This document shows, piece by piece, positions 28,460 through 38,600 of a stretch of DNA of 64,000 nucleotides. This DNA is from Mycolicibacter hiberniae. GTDB lineage: Bacteria > Actinomycetota > Actinomycetes > Mycobacteriales > Mycobacteriaceae. The notes under the pieces were generated by a model. It had not been told where the DNA came from. It did not search any database and worked only from the letters and a program-made list of their open reading frames with translations. The position numbers and the translations under genes were made by a program. The number at the start of each line of letters is the position of its first letter. Positions within the stretch are counted from its first letter, which is position 1. The stretch covers positions 1,922,001 to 1,986,000 of the forward strand of contig NZ_AP022609.1 in assembly GCF_010729485.1 (NCBI RefSeq), written 5' to 3'.

Positions 28460-30681
28460 GCCAGCTACAGCGCCCGCCGCAGGACGCACCCAACGTCGTG
28501 GTGATCCTGCTCGACGACCTCGGCTTTGCCCAATTCGGCTGCTACGGATCGGATATCTCGACACCGACGATCGATCGTCTGGCCGCCGGCGGCCTGCGCT
28601 ACAACCGGTTTCACGTAACGGCCCTGTGTTCGCCGACTCGTGCCGCGCTGTTGACCGGCCGCAACCACCACGCGGTCGGGATGGGGTTCCTCGCAGACCT
28701 GCCCACCACGCATCCGGGCTACACCGCGCACATTCCCCGCTCGGCGGCCACCCTGCCGCGGATCCTGCGTGACGCGGGATGGAGCACCCTGGCTACCGGC
28801 AAGTGGCATCTGGTGCCACGCGGTGAACGTGGCCCGGCAGGGCCTTTCGACCAATGGCCGCTGGGATTGGGTTTCGACCGCTACTACGGTTTTCTGCGGG
28901 GCGACGCCAATCAATGGGCACCCGTACTGGTCCGCGACAATTCGTTCGTCGAGCCGCCGGCCCGGCCCGATGAGGGCTATCACCTGACCGAAGACCTTGC
29001 CGACGAAGCGATCCGCATGATCCTCGGTCAACAGGCCAGCGCCCCCGGCAAACCCTTCTTCCTCTACTTCACCCCGGGTGCCATGCACTCGCCGCATCAC
29101 GTGGAGCGCTCCTGGGCAGACGCCTACGCCGGCAGGTTCGACCAGGGATGGGATCGCTGGCGCGACCAGCTGTTCGCCCGGCAAGTGGCGTCCGGAGTCA
29201 TCCCGGCCACCACGACGTTGACGCCGCGGCCGTCCTGGGTTCCCGCCTGGGACACCCTCAGCGCCGACGAGCGCCGGCTCTATGCCCGCATGCACGAGGT
29301 CTACGCCGGCTTCCTCAGCCACACCGACGCGCAGATCGGCCGTGTGGTCGATGTCCTCGAACGAATCGGGGTGCTCGACAACACCCTGATCCTGTTGCTG
29401 TCCGACAACGGCGCCAGTGCCGAGGGCGGCGTCTCCGGAACGGTCAACGAGCACCGGTTCACCCACCGGATCCGTGACGACCTCGCCGAGAACCTCGCGC
29501 AACTCGACGACTGGGGCGGGCACCGCAACTACCCGCACTACGCATGGGGATGGGCCTGGGCCGGCAATACGCCGTTTCGGCTGTGGAAGCGCTACACCTG
29601 GCTCGGTGGTACGCGCGTGCCGTTCATCGCCCACTGGCCCCGGGGCATCAGTGAGGGCGGCGGCGTGCGTGGGCAGTTCGCCCACGCGATCGACGTCCTG
29701 CCGACCGTGCTGGACGCCTGCGGCCTCACCGCCCCGGACTCCGTGGACGGCATCCCCCAACAGCCCATTCAGGGCGCCAGTCTCCTGCCTTCGTTCACCG
29801 ATCCTGCTGCACCCAACCCGCGTTCGGTGCAGTACTTCGAGATGATGGGGTCGCGGGCGATCTTCGCCGACGGCTGGAAAGCCACCACCGACCACGTGTC
29901 GTTCGGCGTCATGGATGAAGACGAACTGCTTCCCGGCAGCCGCGACTTCGACACCGACCAGTGGTCGCTGTTCCGCCTCGACGAGGACTTCTCGGAGTTC
30001 CACGATCTGGCCGACCAGCATCCCGACGTCCTCGAGCAGCTCAAGCAGCAATGGTCGGATGAGGCGGCGGCCAACAATGTGCTTCCGCTGCTGGACTCCC
30101 TGATCGGGCGGCTTTCGGCCGCGGCACAGCCGCAGTACCCGATAGGACTCAAAGCCACGTTGTATCCGCAGGCCGGCCCTGTTCTCGACGAGGCACTGCC
30201 GATGGTGGCAGGCGGCGGACACCTCCTCGCCGATGTGGACGTGCCGCAGGACACGCCCAGCGGGGTCCTGTTCGCCATCGGCGATCGCAACGGCGGCCTG
30301 GCCGCCTACGTCATCGACGGAACGCTCCGTGTCGCCGTCGCACTGCCCAGTGGACTTCTGCAGCTGCGGTCAGAGCAGCAACTGCCGACGGGACGCCACC
30401 TTGTCGGTTGCGTACTGCGCCTGGTGGACGGCGGAGCCGCTGTGGACGCGGTGGTCGACGGCACCGTCGTCGCGACCGCCCAGGCAGACCATGGGCTGCC
30501 GTTCATCTGGCAGCACGGCGGCACGCACCTGACCCTCGGCTACGACCGCGGCCTGCCGGTGGCCGACGATTACCAGCCACCGTTTGCCTGGAACGGGACG
30601 TTGCATGCCGTCCACGTACAGGCCGGCCAAGCCGAACTCGACCAGATCGAGGCGCTGCGCATCGCACTGCAGTCCGACTAG
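28456..30681 (+). CDS. Type I (formylglycine) arylsulfatase
   Basis: 741 residues of the alkaline-phosphatase-superfamily sulfatase fold, similar in size and order to AtsA. The metal-binding Asp pair is in VVILLDDLGFAQFGCYG (residues 20-21). The sulfatase signature ALCSPTRAALLTGRNHH has Cys58, to be converted to formylglycine (CxPxR). Further active-site pieces are TLATGKWHLVP and LILLLSDNGAS. No signal peptide is seen, so it is likely cytoplasmic, consistent with uptake by the coupled transporter. A formylglycine-generating enzyme must come from elsewhere; none is visible in this window. The C-terminal 180 residues form a beta-rich domain. Confidence 0.93.
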   Translation: MSQLQRPPQDAPNVVVILLDDLGFAQFGCYGSDISTPTIDRLAAGGLRYNRFHVTALCSPTRAALLTGRNHHAVGMGFLADLPTTHPGYTAHIPRSAATLPRILRDAGWSTLATGKWHLVPRGERGPAGPFDQWPLGLGFDRYYGFLRGDANQWAPVLVRDNSFVEPPARPDEGYHLTEDLADEAIRMILGQQASAPGKPFFLYFTPGAMHSPHHVERSWADAYAGRFDQGWDRWRDQLFARQVASGVIPATTTLTPRPSWVPAWDTLSADERRLYARMHEVYAGFLSHTDAQIGRVVDVLERIGVLDNTLILLLSDNGASAEGGVSGTVNEHRFTHRIRDDLAENLAQLDDWGGHRNYPHYAWGWAWAGNTPFRLWKRYTWLGGTRVPFIAHWPRGISEGGGVRGQFAHAIDVLPTVLDACGLTAPDSVDGIPQQPIQGASLLPSFTDPAAPNPRSVQYFEMMGSRAIFADGWKATTDHVSFGVMDEDELLPGSRDFDTDQWSLFRLDEDFSEFHDLADQHPDVLEQLKQQWSDEAAANNVLPLLDSLIGRLSAAAQPQYPIGLKATLYPQAGPVLDEALPMVAGGGHLLADVDVPQDTPSGVLFAIGDRNGGLAAYVIDGTLRVAVALPSGLLQLRSEQQLPTGRHLVGCVLRLVDGGAAVDAVVDGTVVATAQADHGLPFIWQHGGTHLTLGYDRGLPVADDYQPPFAWNGTLHAVHVQAGQAELDQIEALRIALQSD

Positions 30682-30902
30682 GTGCTGCGGTTCATGCCGT
30701 TTGTAGACGCTTCCTGAAGGGTCCGTCCGTGACCCACGGTAAAGCTCCGTTGTCCGTTGACGGCCGTCGTCGGTTCGTTGCTCGATGTGCCGATCGTCCG
30801 GTTGCTGTCAACGGCAACTGCCCGCGTAGCCGCTGCGATGCAGATCTAGCGGGACTGGGCTCCTAAAGGGGGTCAACCGCTTCCGTCGCTTCGCTGCGCT
30901 AG
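30682..30902. other. Spacer between the sulfatase gene and IS copy 2
   Basis: 221 bp with no gene that I can support. It marks the meeting point of the rightward sulfatase operon and the leftward ESX operon. The last bases (CTAG, 30899-30902) are the IS target duplication. Confidence 0.4.
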
Positions 30903-31748
30903 CTGTACTGACCAGAGAGGTTAGGTACACGGCTGGCTGGTGGTTGACCGCCGAGTGCTGTGTGGCCGCGGTGGTGATTGTAGGTGTGTAGCCAGCGGGG
31001 GTACCCCTGGCAACGTTCCGTGTCACTGGTGTAGAGGCGCGCGTAGGCCCATTCGTCTGCCAGGGTTCGGTGGAATCTCTCCACTTTGCCGTTGGTCTGC
31101 GGTCGATACGGTCGTGTGCGGCGGTGTTCGATGTGGCCGAGCGCATCGCGGAAGGCATGTGATCGGTAGCAGGATCCGTTGTCGGTCAACACCGTCCGGA
31201 CTGTGATACCGCGTTCGGCGAACCAGGTATTTGCTCGCTCCCAGAACCCGGCGGCGGTCTCCTTGCGCTCGTCGGCCAGCAGTTCGGAGTAGGCCAGCCG
31301 CGGGACTTGTCGGCCTGGGCGTTGCGATTGCCCACCGTACGGCCCAGCATGCGCCAGCCGCCGCCGGCGGGGATCTTGCCCAGCTTCTTGACATCGACGT
31401 GGACCAGATCGCCACAGCGCGCCGACTCCATCCGCCGCACGACGCGTCCGGTGGCGCGGTCAAGCCAGCGCAGCTTGGCGATGCCGTAGCGGGTCAGCGC
31501 CCGATGCACCGTCGAGGGGTGCACCCCGAGCAGGTAGCCGATGCGCGCCGGCCCCCACCGCCGGGTGACCCGAACTCCGATGATGCGCCGCTCGGTACGC
31601 GTGGGCGTGCGATTCGGATTGCGATGAGGCCGTGAGCTGCGATCGGCCATCGCGACCGCGCCCGGCGCAACGTCCAACCGTCATCGACGATGCAACGAGC
31701 CAGCCGTAGACGACCGGTTTCCGACAAAGGGGCATTACGGTGAACCAC
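30899..31748 (-). pseudogene. IS481-type transposase, copy 2, internally deleted
   Basis: Reads from GTG 31748 (VHRNAPLSETGRLRLARCIV). It then loses 67 bp just after GGTTGGACGTTGCGCC, which removes most of the DNA-binding helix-turn-helix. It carries the same mid-gene lesion as copy 1 before RLAYSELLADE (near 31290-31315). The DDE residues remain in LTDNGSCYRS and NGKVERFHRTL. The TAG stop (30899-30901) is again formed by the target CTAG. Not able to encode an active transposase. Confidence 0.85.
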
Positions 31749-31856
31749 GAAGACCTCCGAAGTGAGCAGTGCGTTCCTTAGACAGCTCGCACTCCACTCG
31801 GAGGTCTTCGTCTTGTCACCTCACCACGCCGTCACCAACGTCCGTGGTCAGTACAG
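30903..31856 (-). mobile_element. Defective IS481-family insertion sequence, copy 2 (954 bp, inverted relative to copy 1)
   Basis: Same terminal sequence as copy 1 (CTGTACTGACCA inward from each end), flanked by CTAG at 30899-30902 and 31857-31860. It lacks 67 bp of the helix-turn-helix region present in copy 1 and has several base differences, so the copies have diverged since they separated. It lies directly against the eccE stop codon. Confidence 0.9.
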
Positions 31857-32855
31857 CTAGCTGGCTGCGGCATCGGCCGCAAGGCGCTGCGCGGTAGTGC
31901 TGGGCCAACGAAGCGGGCTCAACCACTGCGCGCCCGCGGCGGCGTGGCCGTCGAGCCGCTGGCCCGATGACGGGTGCAGCGCTGCCAGCGACGCCCGGTG
32001 GTTTCCGACTTGGGGCCCCAGCCCCGACAGCGGCCCACCGGGGCTCGGCGGGGCGCCGGTACGGAATGCGGTGGCCAGCGCCAGCGTCTGCTCATCGCCG
32101 GATCCTGAGATCTCCAGTACCGTCCATGTCTCGGGCGTCGGGTATGCCCAAACCTTCGAGAGCAGATCCGATACATCCTGGCCGGATGTAACACGATACG
32201 CGGCAAGGTGATCCCCGTTTTCCTGAACAACGGCGTGCCAGGTCTCACGCGAGCCCGCGGCATCCAGTCGTGGAATGTCGTCGGGCTCGACAGGGGTGGC
32301 CACCCAACCGGCTTCACGGAGATGATCGGCCAGGCGGCGCGCCGCGACGGCGGCGGTCTGGTGCAACGGTATTTCCGGTGAACGTGCCTGCAGCGCAGCG
32401 AGATTGTCGACGGCCGAAAAGGTCAGCCCGATCCACGTGGCGCGCTCCCGGGTGCCGGCGTGGTCCCCAACGTCTCGGCTGGTCACCCGGATCGCGTCCG
32501 CGTGCAGGCCGTAACGGTCCAGGTAGCCGGCGATCAGCGGCAAGGGAAGCAGGTCGGGGTCCTCCGCCGGCGCCGCGACGGCCAGCAGCGCGGTGACCCG
32601 GGCTTCGGTGCCCGGTCTGCGCGCTCTGCGTACGCCGCGTTTCGGACGTTTGATCGTTGCCCAGCGCCGGAGAAGCGTGGTCACCGGCAGCCCGCGCCGG
32701 CGAGCCAAGGCCACGGCCACCACGGCCAGGCCGATGCCGAGCACCCAGCGCTCGCGCGCCGTCTGCCAGGGGTACGCCGTCGCAGCGGCGACCGCCACGA
32801 ACAGCACCAGCGTGATCCGCCCGGTTCCCGGCGACGATGATCGGTGCGTACTCAC
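31857..32855 (-). CDS. eccE: ESX-3-type EccE, membrane component of type VII secretion
   Basis: Peripheral subunit of the ESX membrane complex. 332 residues from GTG 32855, equal in length to EccE3 (331). Two N-terminal helices (GRITLVLFVAVAAATAYPW and WVLGIGLAVVAVALARR) are followed by the cytoplasmic domain with LPLIAGYLDRYGLHADAIRVTSR and AARRLADHLREAGW, both close to EccE3. The C-terminus keeps the GNHRASLAALHP and RLDGH region, so the protein is complete even though IS copy 2 abuts its stop codon. The start overlaps the mycP stop (GTGA). Confidence 0.9.
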   Translation of the reverse strand: MSTHRSSSPGTGRITLVLFVAVAAATAYPWQTARERWVLGIGLAVVAVALARRRGLPVTTLLRRWATIKRPKRGVRRARRPGTEARVTALLAVAAPAEDPDLLPLPLIAGYLDRYGLHADAIRVTSRDVGDHAGTRERATWIGLTFSAVDNLAALQARSPEIPLHQTAAVAARRLADHLREAGWVATPVEPDDIPRLDAAGSRETWHAVVQENGDHLAAYRVTSGQDVSDLLSKVWAYPTPETWTVLEISGSGDEQTLALATAFRTGAPPSPGGPLSGLGPQVGNHRASLAALHPSSGQRLDGHAAAGAQWLSPLRWPSTTAQRLAADAAAS

Positions 32856-34264
32856 AGGGTGGTCTCCTTTCTGCGGCGCGCCGTGATCGCGGCGGCGCCT
32901 ACGGCCAATCCGAGCACCGTGATGCCGCCGAATGCGACAAGCTGCGGCGTGCGGTCTTTCGGTGCTGGTTGCGGTGGCGCGGCTACCCGCTTCACCGGCT
33001 CCGTGTTCGGGACGGATCCGGCGGGCAGGTGCCATGTCAGCGCGGCGACGGGGTCAACAGTTCCGGCACCGAGCAGGTTGGACGGCGCGCGAGCCGTGTC
33101 TCGCGCGGTGGCGGTGATCCGGTGAATCACCTGCGCTGCGTTCAGCTCCGGGTACCTGCTCCGGATCAGCGCCGCGACACCGGCCACGTATCCGGACGCG
33201 TACCCGGTTCCGCTGAGCGGCACCGGTTTCTGCCGAGGACCGGGCAGCCCGTTGGCCAGGCCACCGTCGTCGCGGTTGCTCACGGAGACGATGTTCTCCC
33301 CCGGCGCGGCGACACCGACCCACGGGCCGGCCATGGTGAATGCGGAGGGCTGGCCGTTGGGGGCCACCGATCCCACCGACAGCACATAGGGCTGCCAGGA
33401 CGACGGGATCGACACCGAGGTGACGCTCGACCATCCACGCGGGTCTTCCGGCCGACTCAGATCGGTCAGCGCGTTGGACTGGCAACCCGCGGCACCCGGG
33501 GCCGACCCGGTAGCGCCGCTGTCACCGGCTGCGGCGACCACGACAGCGTCTTTGTCGACCACCGCATAGCGGATCGCCGCACCCAGTTCGGTCTGGTCGA
33601 TGTCGCGGTCAGCGGCCAAGCAGTGCACTGCCGAGACGGCGATCACCCGCGCACCCAGGTCCGCGGCGTGCACGATCGCCCGGCTCAGCGCCGCCACATC
33701 GAAAGCTGCCTGGGCCAACTCGGGGTCGCCACTCGCTGCAGCCGGGCTGAACTTGGCCGACGCGGCGCGGAGCGAGACCAGCCGTGCCGCGGGCGCGACA
33801 CCGGCGAAGCCGTCGTCGCCGGGTTGTCCGGCTACGAGTCCGGCGATCAGTGTTCCGTGTCCGTCGCAATCGGTGAGGCCGTCGGTGGTACCGACATAGT
33901 CCCCTCCCGGCTCGACGGCCGGCAGCCGCGGCCCGAGCCGTACGCCGGTGTCGATAATGGCCACTGTCTGGCCCTCACCCCGAGAGAACTGCCACGCCGC
34001 CGGCAGATCGAGTTGGCGCAGCCCAGCGGTGGCATCTGTGAGATCACCTCCGCCGATGATCTCGGTAGTGCTGCACTCGCTGTTCTGCCGGGTGGCCTGC
34101 ACGGGACCCGGAGTCCCGCTCGGCGGTACTGCGCCGGCATCAATGGTCGGCGGGGTGATCGCCATGACCGGCGGGGCTGTCCACAGCGCCGCGACGAGGA
34201 CTCCGGCAAGCCCGGCCAATCGGACCGCCCTCGACACCCCCCATACCGGGCCCGAAGGGCTCAT
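32852..34264 (-). CDS. mycP: ESX-3-type mycosin lacking the catalytic serine
   Basis: Subtilisin-like membrane protein of ESX systems. 470 residues: a signal peptide (1-35), catalytic domain, Pro-rich linker, C-terminal membrane helix (about 441-462) and RRRK tail. Close to MycP3 throughout (VAIIDTGVRLGPRLP, DGLTDCDGHGTLIAG). Asp105 and His136 of the triad are present. The serine motif normally reading SGTSYA is SGTGYASGYVAG, so Ser is Gly354 (codon GGG at 33203-33205, minus strand). The oxyanion Asn of AAAGN is Asp248 (AAAGDSG). It is therefore predicted to be inactive as a protease while keeping its structural role in the complex. Overlaps eccD and eccE by 4 bp. Confidence 0.93.
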   Translation of the reverse strand: MSPSGPVWGVSRAVRLAGLAGVLVAALWTAPPVMAITPPTIDAGAVPPSGTPGPVQATRQNSECSTTEIIGGGDLTDATAGLRQLDLPAAWQFSRGEGQTVAIIDTGVRLGPRLPAVEPGGDYVGTTDGLTDCDGHGTLIAGLVAGQPGDDGFAGVAPAARLVSLRAASAKFSPAAASGDPELAQAAFDVAALSRAIVHAADLGARVIAVSAVHCLAADRDIDQTELGAAIRYAVVDKDAVVVAAAGDSGATGSAPGAAGCQSNALTDLSRPEDPRGWSSVTSVSIPSSWQPYVLSVGSVAPNGQPSAFTMAGPWVGVAAPGENIVSVSNRDDGGLANGLPGPRQKPVPLSGTGYASGYVAGVAALIRSRYPELNAAQVIHRITATARDTARAPSNLLGAGTVDPVAALTWHLPAGSVPNTEPVKRVAAPPQPAPKDRTPQLVAFGGITVLGLAVGAAAITARRRKETTL

Positions 34265-35658
34265 CGATTGAGCGCCCAGCTGAAGATGCCGACGAAGTAG
34301 GCGACCGCAGGGATCAGCGATGCGTCCAGACCGGAGGCGAGGAAGCCGACCAGTCGACGCACCGGCAGCGAATAGCTGTGTGGATCAGCGACTGCCGGAA
34401 CCGCAGCGGCCAGCACCCATACCGCTGCCAAACCGGCGAACGCCGCTACTGCGATCAACGCGGCCAGGTAGCGGCCGGTCGCAGCGTAGAGCACGGCCAG
34501 CGCCGTCGCCACCAGGAAAGGCTGGGCCAGCAACCAGGATTTCCCGGCCACCGAATCCCATACCCGGGCACGGAGCGCGGCGGCGGCCACGCTGGCGATG
34601 ACCACGTACCACCCCCACGACGGGGCGGCTTCCGGTCGAGCGGCGATCGCGAACGCACCGAGAGCACCGAGCAGCACTCCACCGGCGATGAATCCGGTCT
34701 GGTACTGCTCGCCGGCCGCCACCCGGCGAGGCAGATCCTCGAGCACGCGCAGTGACGGAGCCGACGGGGTCGGATCGCCCGGTGCCGGGATGGCGGGCAG
34801 CGGGAACCGCGCCCACAGCGCGGACAGATGCGGGGCCGAGACGGTGAGCAGCAGGGCCAGTACGACCAGTCCCCCGCCGATGCTGCTCAGTGGCAGCGCC
34901 CATAACGTCTCGACCGCGGCCGCCAGCGCGACGCCGGCGCCGACCACGCTCGTCGCAGTGAAGAATCCGAGATCACGGCGCGAACCGACGACAACGATCA
35001 ACGACCACGCCGCAACGCCGGCGGCACCCAGCGTTACCTGTGCGGGCCCGAACGGCCCCGGCACCGCCAAGGTCAGCGCCGCGGCGATGGGTGCCAGCGC
35101 GGCGATCGACAACACTGAGTTGTGCGGTGGACGAACGACCAGCGCGGTCAGTGCGGTGAGCGCGGCGACTGCGCCGACGGCGATCAACCCCGTAGGGGCT
35201 CCGGTCGCCAACCGATGTGTCACCGCCAGAGCCGTTGCCAACACAATCAATCCGACGATTGTCGCCAATGCCCCCGCCCGGACATGCCCCTGTTCCCAGG
35301 GCTTGCGCCGGGAGCCTGAGAAGATCACCGCGGCGTCGGCGATGTCTTCGACGATCCCCGGCGCAGACGGCCCCGCGGGCACCGGCTGCAGGGCCAACAG
35401 GTCCCCGTCGACCACGCCGACGGTGTCCAGGCTGGCGTCCAGGCTGAACGGTGCACCACCGATCGGCGCGAGGGTGAGCCGGTCGAGGGCGGTGTCGTCG
35501 CCGCTGCCGTCAACCTCATCGGAGACGGACGGCACCACCAGTCGCTGAACGGTGGGCAGGATTTCGCGTAGCGGCAGGTCGGCGGGCACAGCGATCTCCG
35601 TCAGCCGGCTCTCGGCCAGGACGGCTATCCGCACAATCGGTATCACAGCGTTGGCCAT
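34261..35658 (-). CDS. eccD: ESX-3-type EccD, polytopic membrane channel component
   Basis: 465 residues from ATG 35658, preceded by GAGGA at a good distance (a GTG one codon earlier is also possible). The N-terminal about 95 residues form the YukD ubiquitin-like domain (VRIAVLAESRLTEIAVPADLPLREILP). About eleven hydrophobic helices follow from residue 125. EccD dimers line the membrane pore of the ESX complex. The length matches EccD3 (472). It begins 40 bp after eccC, with no espG or substrate genes in between, unlike the standard ESX-3 order. Confidence 0.9.
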   Translation of the reverse strand: MANAVIPIVRIAVLAESRLTEIAVPADLPLREILPTVQRLVVPSVSDEVDGSGDDTALDRLTLAPIGGAPFSLDASLDTVGVVDGDLLALQPVPAGPSAPGIVEDIADAAVIFSGSRRKPWEQGHVRAGALATIVGLIVLATALAVTHRLATGAPTGLIAVGAVAALTALTALVVRPPHNSVLSIAALAPIAAALTLAVPGPFGPAQVTLGAAGVAAWSLIVVVGSRRDLGFFTATSVVGAGVALAAAVETLWALPLSSIGGGLVVLALLLTVSAPHLSALWARFPLPAIPAPGDPTPSAPSLRVLEDLPRRVAAGEQYQTGFIAGGVLLGALGAFAIAARPEAAPSWGWYVVIASVAAAALRARVWDSVAGKSWLLAQPFLVATALAVLYAATGRYLAALIAVAAFAGLAAVWVLAAAVPAVADPHSYSLPVRRLVGFLASGLDASLIPAVAYFVGIFSWALNR

Positions 35659-35698
35659 CACGGGGTCCTCTGCTTCAGAAGGGACATGGGTTCTTCTC

Positions 35699-38600
35699 CT
35701 AGCGCGTCAAGGTTGGGCTGAAGTGCGGGTTGACTAGTTGTAGGTAGGTGGGTTCGTCGTTGTCGTTGAGCAGGATTGCGCGGCCTGCGGGCAGGCGGGC
35801 GAAGCGTTGGCCGCGGATCTTGCCGCTGTCGGCGGGGTTGCCCGACAGCATCAGGGTGGTGGCCTGCAGGTCGTTGAGGCGCCGCAGCAGCGTGTTGGTC
35901 ATCAGGGCATGCCCGGAGCCGGTGGCCCGGCCGGTGACGATGACCCGCAACCCGAGATCGCCTGCTTGGGAGAGCAGTTCGATCAGGGTGGTCCACGGCC
36001 GCTGCCCGGCGTAGGGCCCGGTCAGGGCCGGGCTGTCGGGGATGGCGTCGACATCGTCGATGAGCAGGTAATGGGTGTGACCTTCATAGCGCCAGGCGGC
36101 CAGATCCGCCGCCGACAAACCGGCCGGGGGCCGCCGGGAGCCGATCAACGCTGAGAGGCCCAGCATCGCCGGGATCACCCGATCCACATTGGCGGTGTAC
36201 TCGTTGTCGTCGAACAGCGGTTCGTCGACCAGATGCAGGCGCCGATCGATGACGGTGAACGCCACCTGCTCGCCGCTGGAGTGCTCCCGCACGGTGCGGA
36301 TGATGTGCCGCAACAAGGTGGTCTTGCCGGACTTGGCATCCCCGAGCACCAGCAGCAACGGGTTGGCGGTGAAGTCCACCTGCACCGGGGCCAGGTCCTC
36401 TTCGCGGACCCCGATGACGATGCGTTCCGGTGCCGGGTAGATCGGGCCGACCTCCTCGGGGGCCAGGTTGGTCGGCAGCAGACGCACCGGGGGTGCGGCC
36501 AGCCTGGGATGGCGGGCATTGATCGCCGCGATCTGGCCCAGATCGGGTTGGGCGATCAAGAAGTGCTCAGCGGCCATGGTCAGACCCCGGCCGGGCTGGT
36601 TGGCCGGCACCGCCTCCGCGGGCCGCGTCAACGCCCCGGCGACCCGCACATTGCTGTCGCGGGCGTCGTGGAGTTTGAGTTCCAGACGCATACCCAGCCC
36701 GTCACGCATCGCCAAGGGCACCTCCAGCCAACTGGGGGTGGTGACCACCACGTGGATGCCGTAGGCCAGCCCGACGTTGACCAGCTCGGTCACCTTGGCC
36801 AGCAACGGGTTGCGGGTGTTGAACGCATCGGTGTTGTCGCGGCTGAACGCATACAGGTTGTCGATGACCAAGAACACTTCACCGTAACCGTCGTTGAGGG
36901 CACCGATACTGCCGTCACGGAACGCTTCCCGCTGCTGACGGGCGGTCAGCAGTTGCTCGAGTTCACCGAAGGTCCGCCGGATCCGCTCAGGCTCCAGCCC
37001 CGAGGCGACACTGCCCACATGGGCCAGATCCTGCAGGGCCCGCAGCTGCCCGCCGCCGTAATCGAGGACATAGAAACTGACCTCCCGCGGGGAATGCAGC
37101 TGCGCGGCCGACAGAATGAACGTCTGCAACGCGGTGGTCTTGCCCGACTTGGGGCCCCCGTGAATCAGCAGGTTGCCCGACGCGGAGCGGGCATCGAAGA
37201 CCAGCGGGTCCCGACGCATGTCGAACGGCTTGTCGATCTCCCCCAACGGCCAGCGCAGCTGCCGCGCCCCGATGCCCGCCCCGGCCAAAGTCTGCGCCAG
37301 CGGAATCGGCTCATCCAGCGGCGGCAACCACAACGGCGGGGCCTGCGGCCCATACCCGGCCAACTGATCCCCAATGGTGGCGATCAGCTTGCGGGGCGGA
37401 CCCAGCACCTCATCCTCGGCCTCACCGACCACCACCGTCTCCGCACCGGAGTCCACCGCGGCAGCGGTGAACAACTTCGGCTCCGGCAGGGCATGCATCA
37501 CCACCGACCGTGCCTGGCGCGGCGGGTCATAGATCCCATCGACATAGGTGGAGCGGAACTTGATCGGCGCCGCCCCCGGAGCGGGCACCAAAAAGCCCTC
37601 ACCTTTGTGCTCTTTACCCGACTCGATGTGATAGGCGTCCTCGACACCGATGATCTGCCGCGACACACTCGGGCTCGCGACCTTCAACCCGATCCGATAC
37701 GAGGTGTTCTTGTCGATGTCTTTGATCTTGCCGACATCCAAAGTCTGCGACGCGAACAGAATATGGATCCGGAACGAGCGGCCCTTGCGGGCCACATAGT
37801 CGAACAACTCCGCATACTCCGGGTGATCGGCCAGCATCAACGTGAACTCATCGGCCACGATGAACAACGTCGGGATCGGCGCCAGATCATGGCCGGCCGC
37901 GATCGCCGCCTCATACTCGGTCACCGAGTTAAACGCACTGCCCTGCACCCGCCGGCCGGCCTCACGCAGCAACAACTCGCGGCGCGCCACCTCCCCACGC
38001 AAGGTGTCGGCGAACCGATCGGCTAGGGACTTCTTCTCGGCCATATTCGAGATGACCGCCACCACCTGCGGGAAATGCCGGAAGATGTCCGCGCCGGCCT
38101 CCCCCTTGAAGTCGGCGTAGATCACGATCAGCCGATCGGCCGAATGCGTGGTCAACAACGACAACAGGATCGACATCAACGTCTGCGACTTACCTGAGCC
38201 GGTCATGCCGATCATCAACCCGTGCGGGCCCATCCCGCCCTCGGCCTCATCCTTGAGATCGAAGTACAACGGCTCACCGGTCGCGGTCACCCCGATCGGA
38301 ACCCGCAACTCCTCCTCGCGGCTACGCGGCGCCCACAACGCCGGCACATCCAACCGCGAGGCATCGGCGATCCCCAACAACGTGGTGAACGTCGCCCCCC
38401 GCGTGCCCGCCGACCGCAACCCGGCATGCGTCGGATTGGAATCCCAGCGCGACAACCGCCGCGCCACATGCGCAGCCTCCGCCGCCCCCAACGAGTCCGC
38501 GGCATCGACCCAACGCTGCCAGCCGGCCCCACCCTGCCACCGATCCAACGCCACCCCACCGGCGGTGACCCGCAGGATCGGGCGTTCGGGATCGGCGTAC

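Noticed and set aside
30682..30866. Continuation of a + strand gene after the sulfatase
   Set aside because: The open frame overlaps the sulfatase in another phase and is Arg-rich without motifs.
5456..30902. Composite transposon made by the two IS copies
   Set aside because: The DNA between them is conserved core synteny (hisS to ruv) in the expected order and orientation, and each IS has its own CTAG duplication, so they are independent insertions.
5456..30902. Inversion between the inverted IS copies
   Set aside because: aspS on one side and hisS, relA, sec and ruv genes inside all keep the relative orientation known from M. tuberculosis.
31857..32855. EccE truncated by IS copy 2
   Set aside because: Length equals EccE3, the C-terminal GNHRASLAAL and RLDGH motifs are present, and the stop codon is regenerated by the CTAG duplication.
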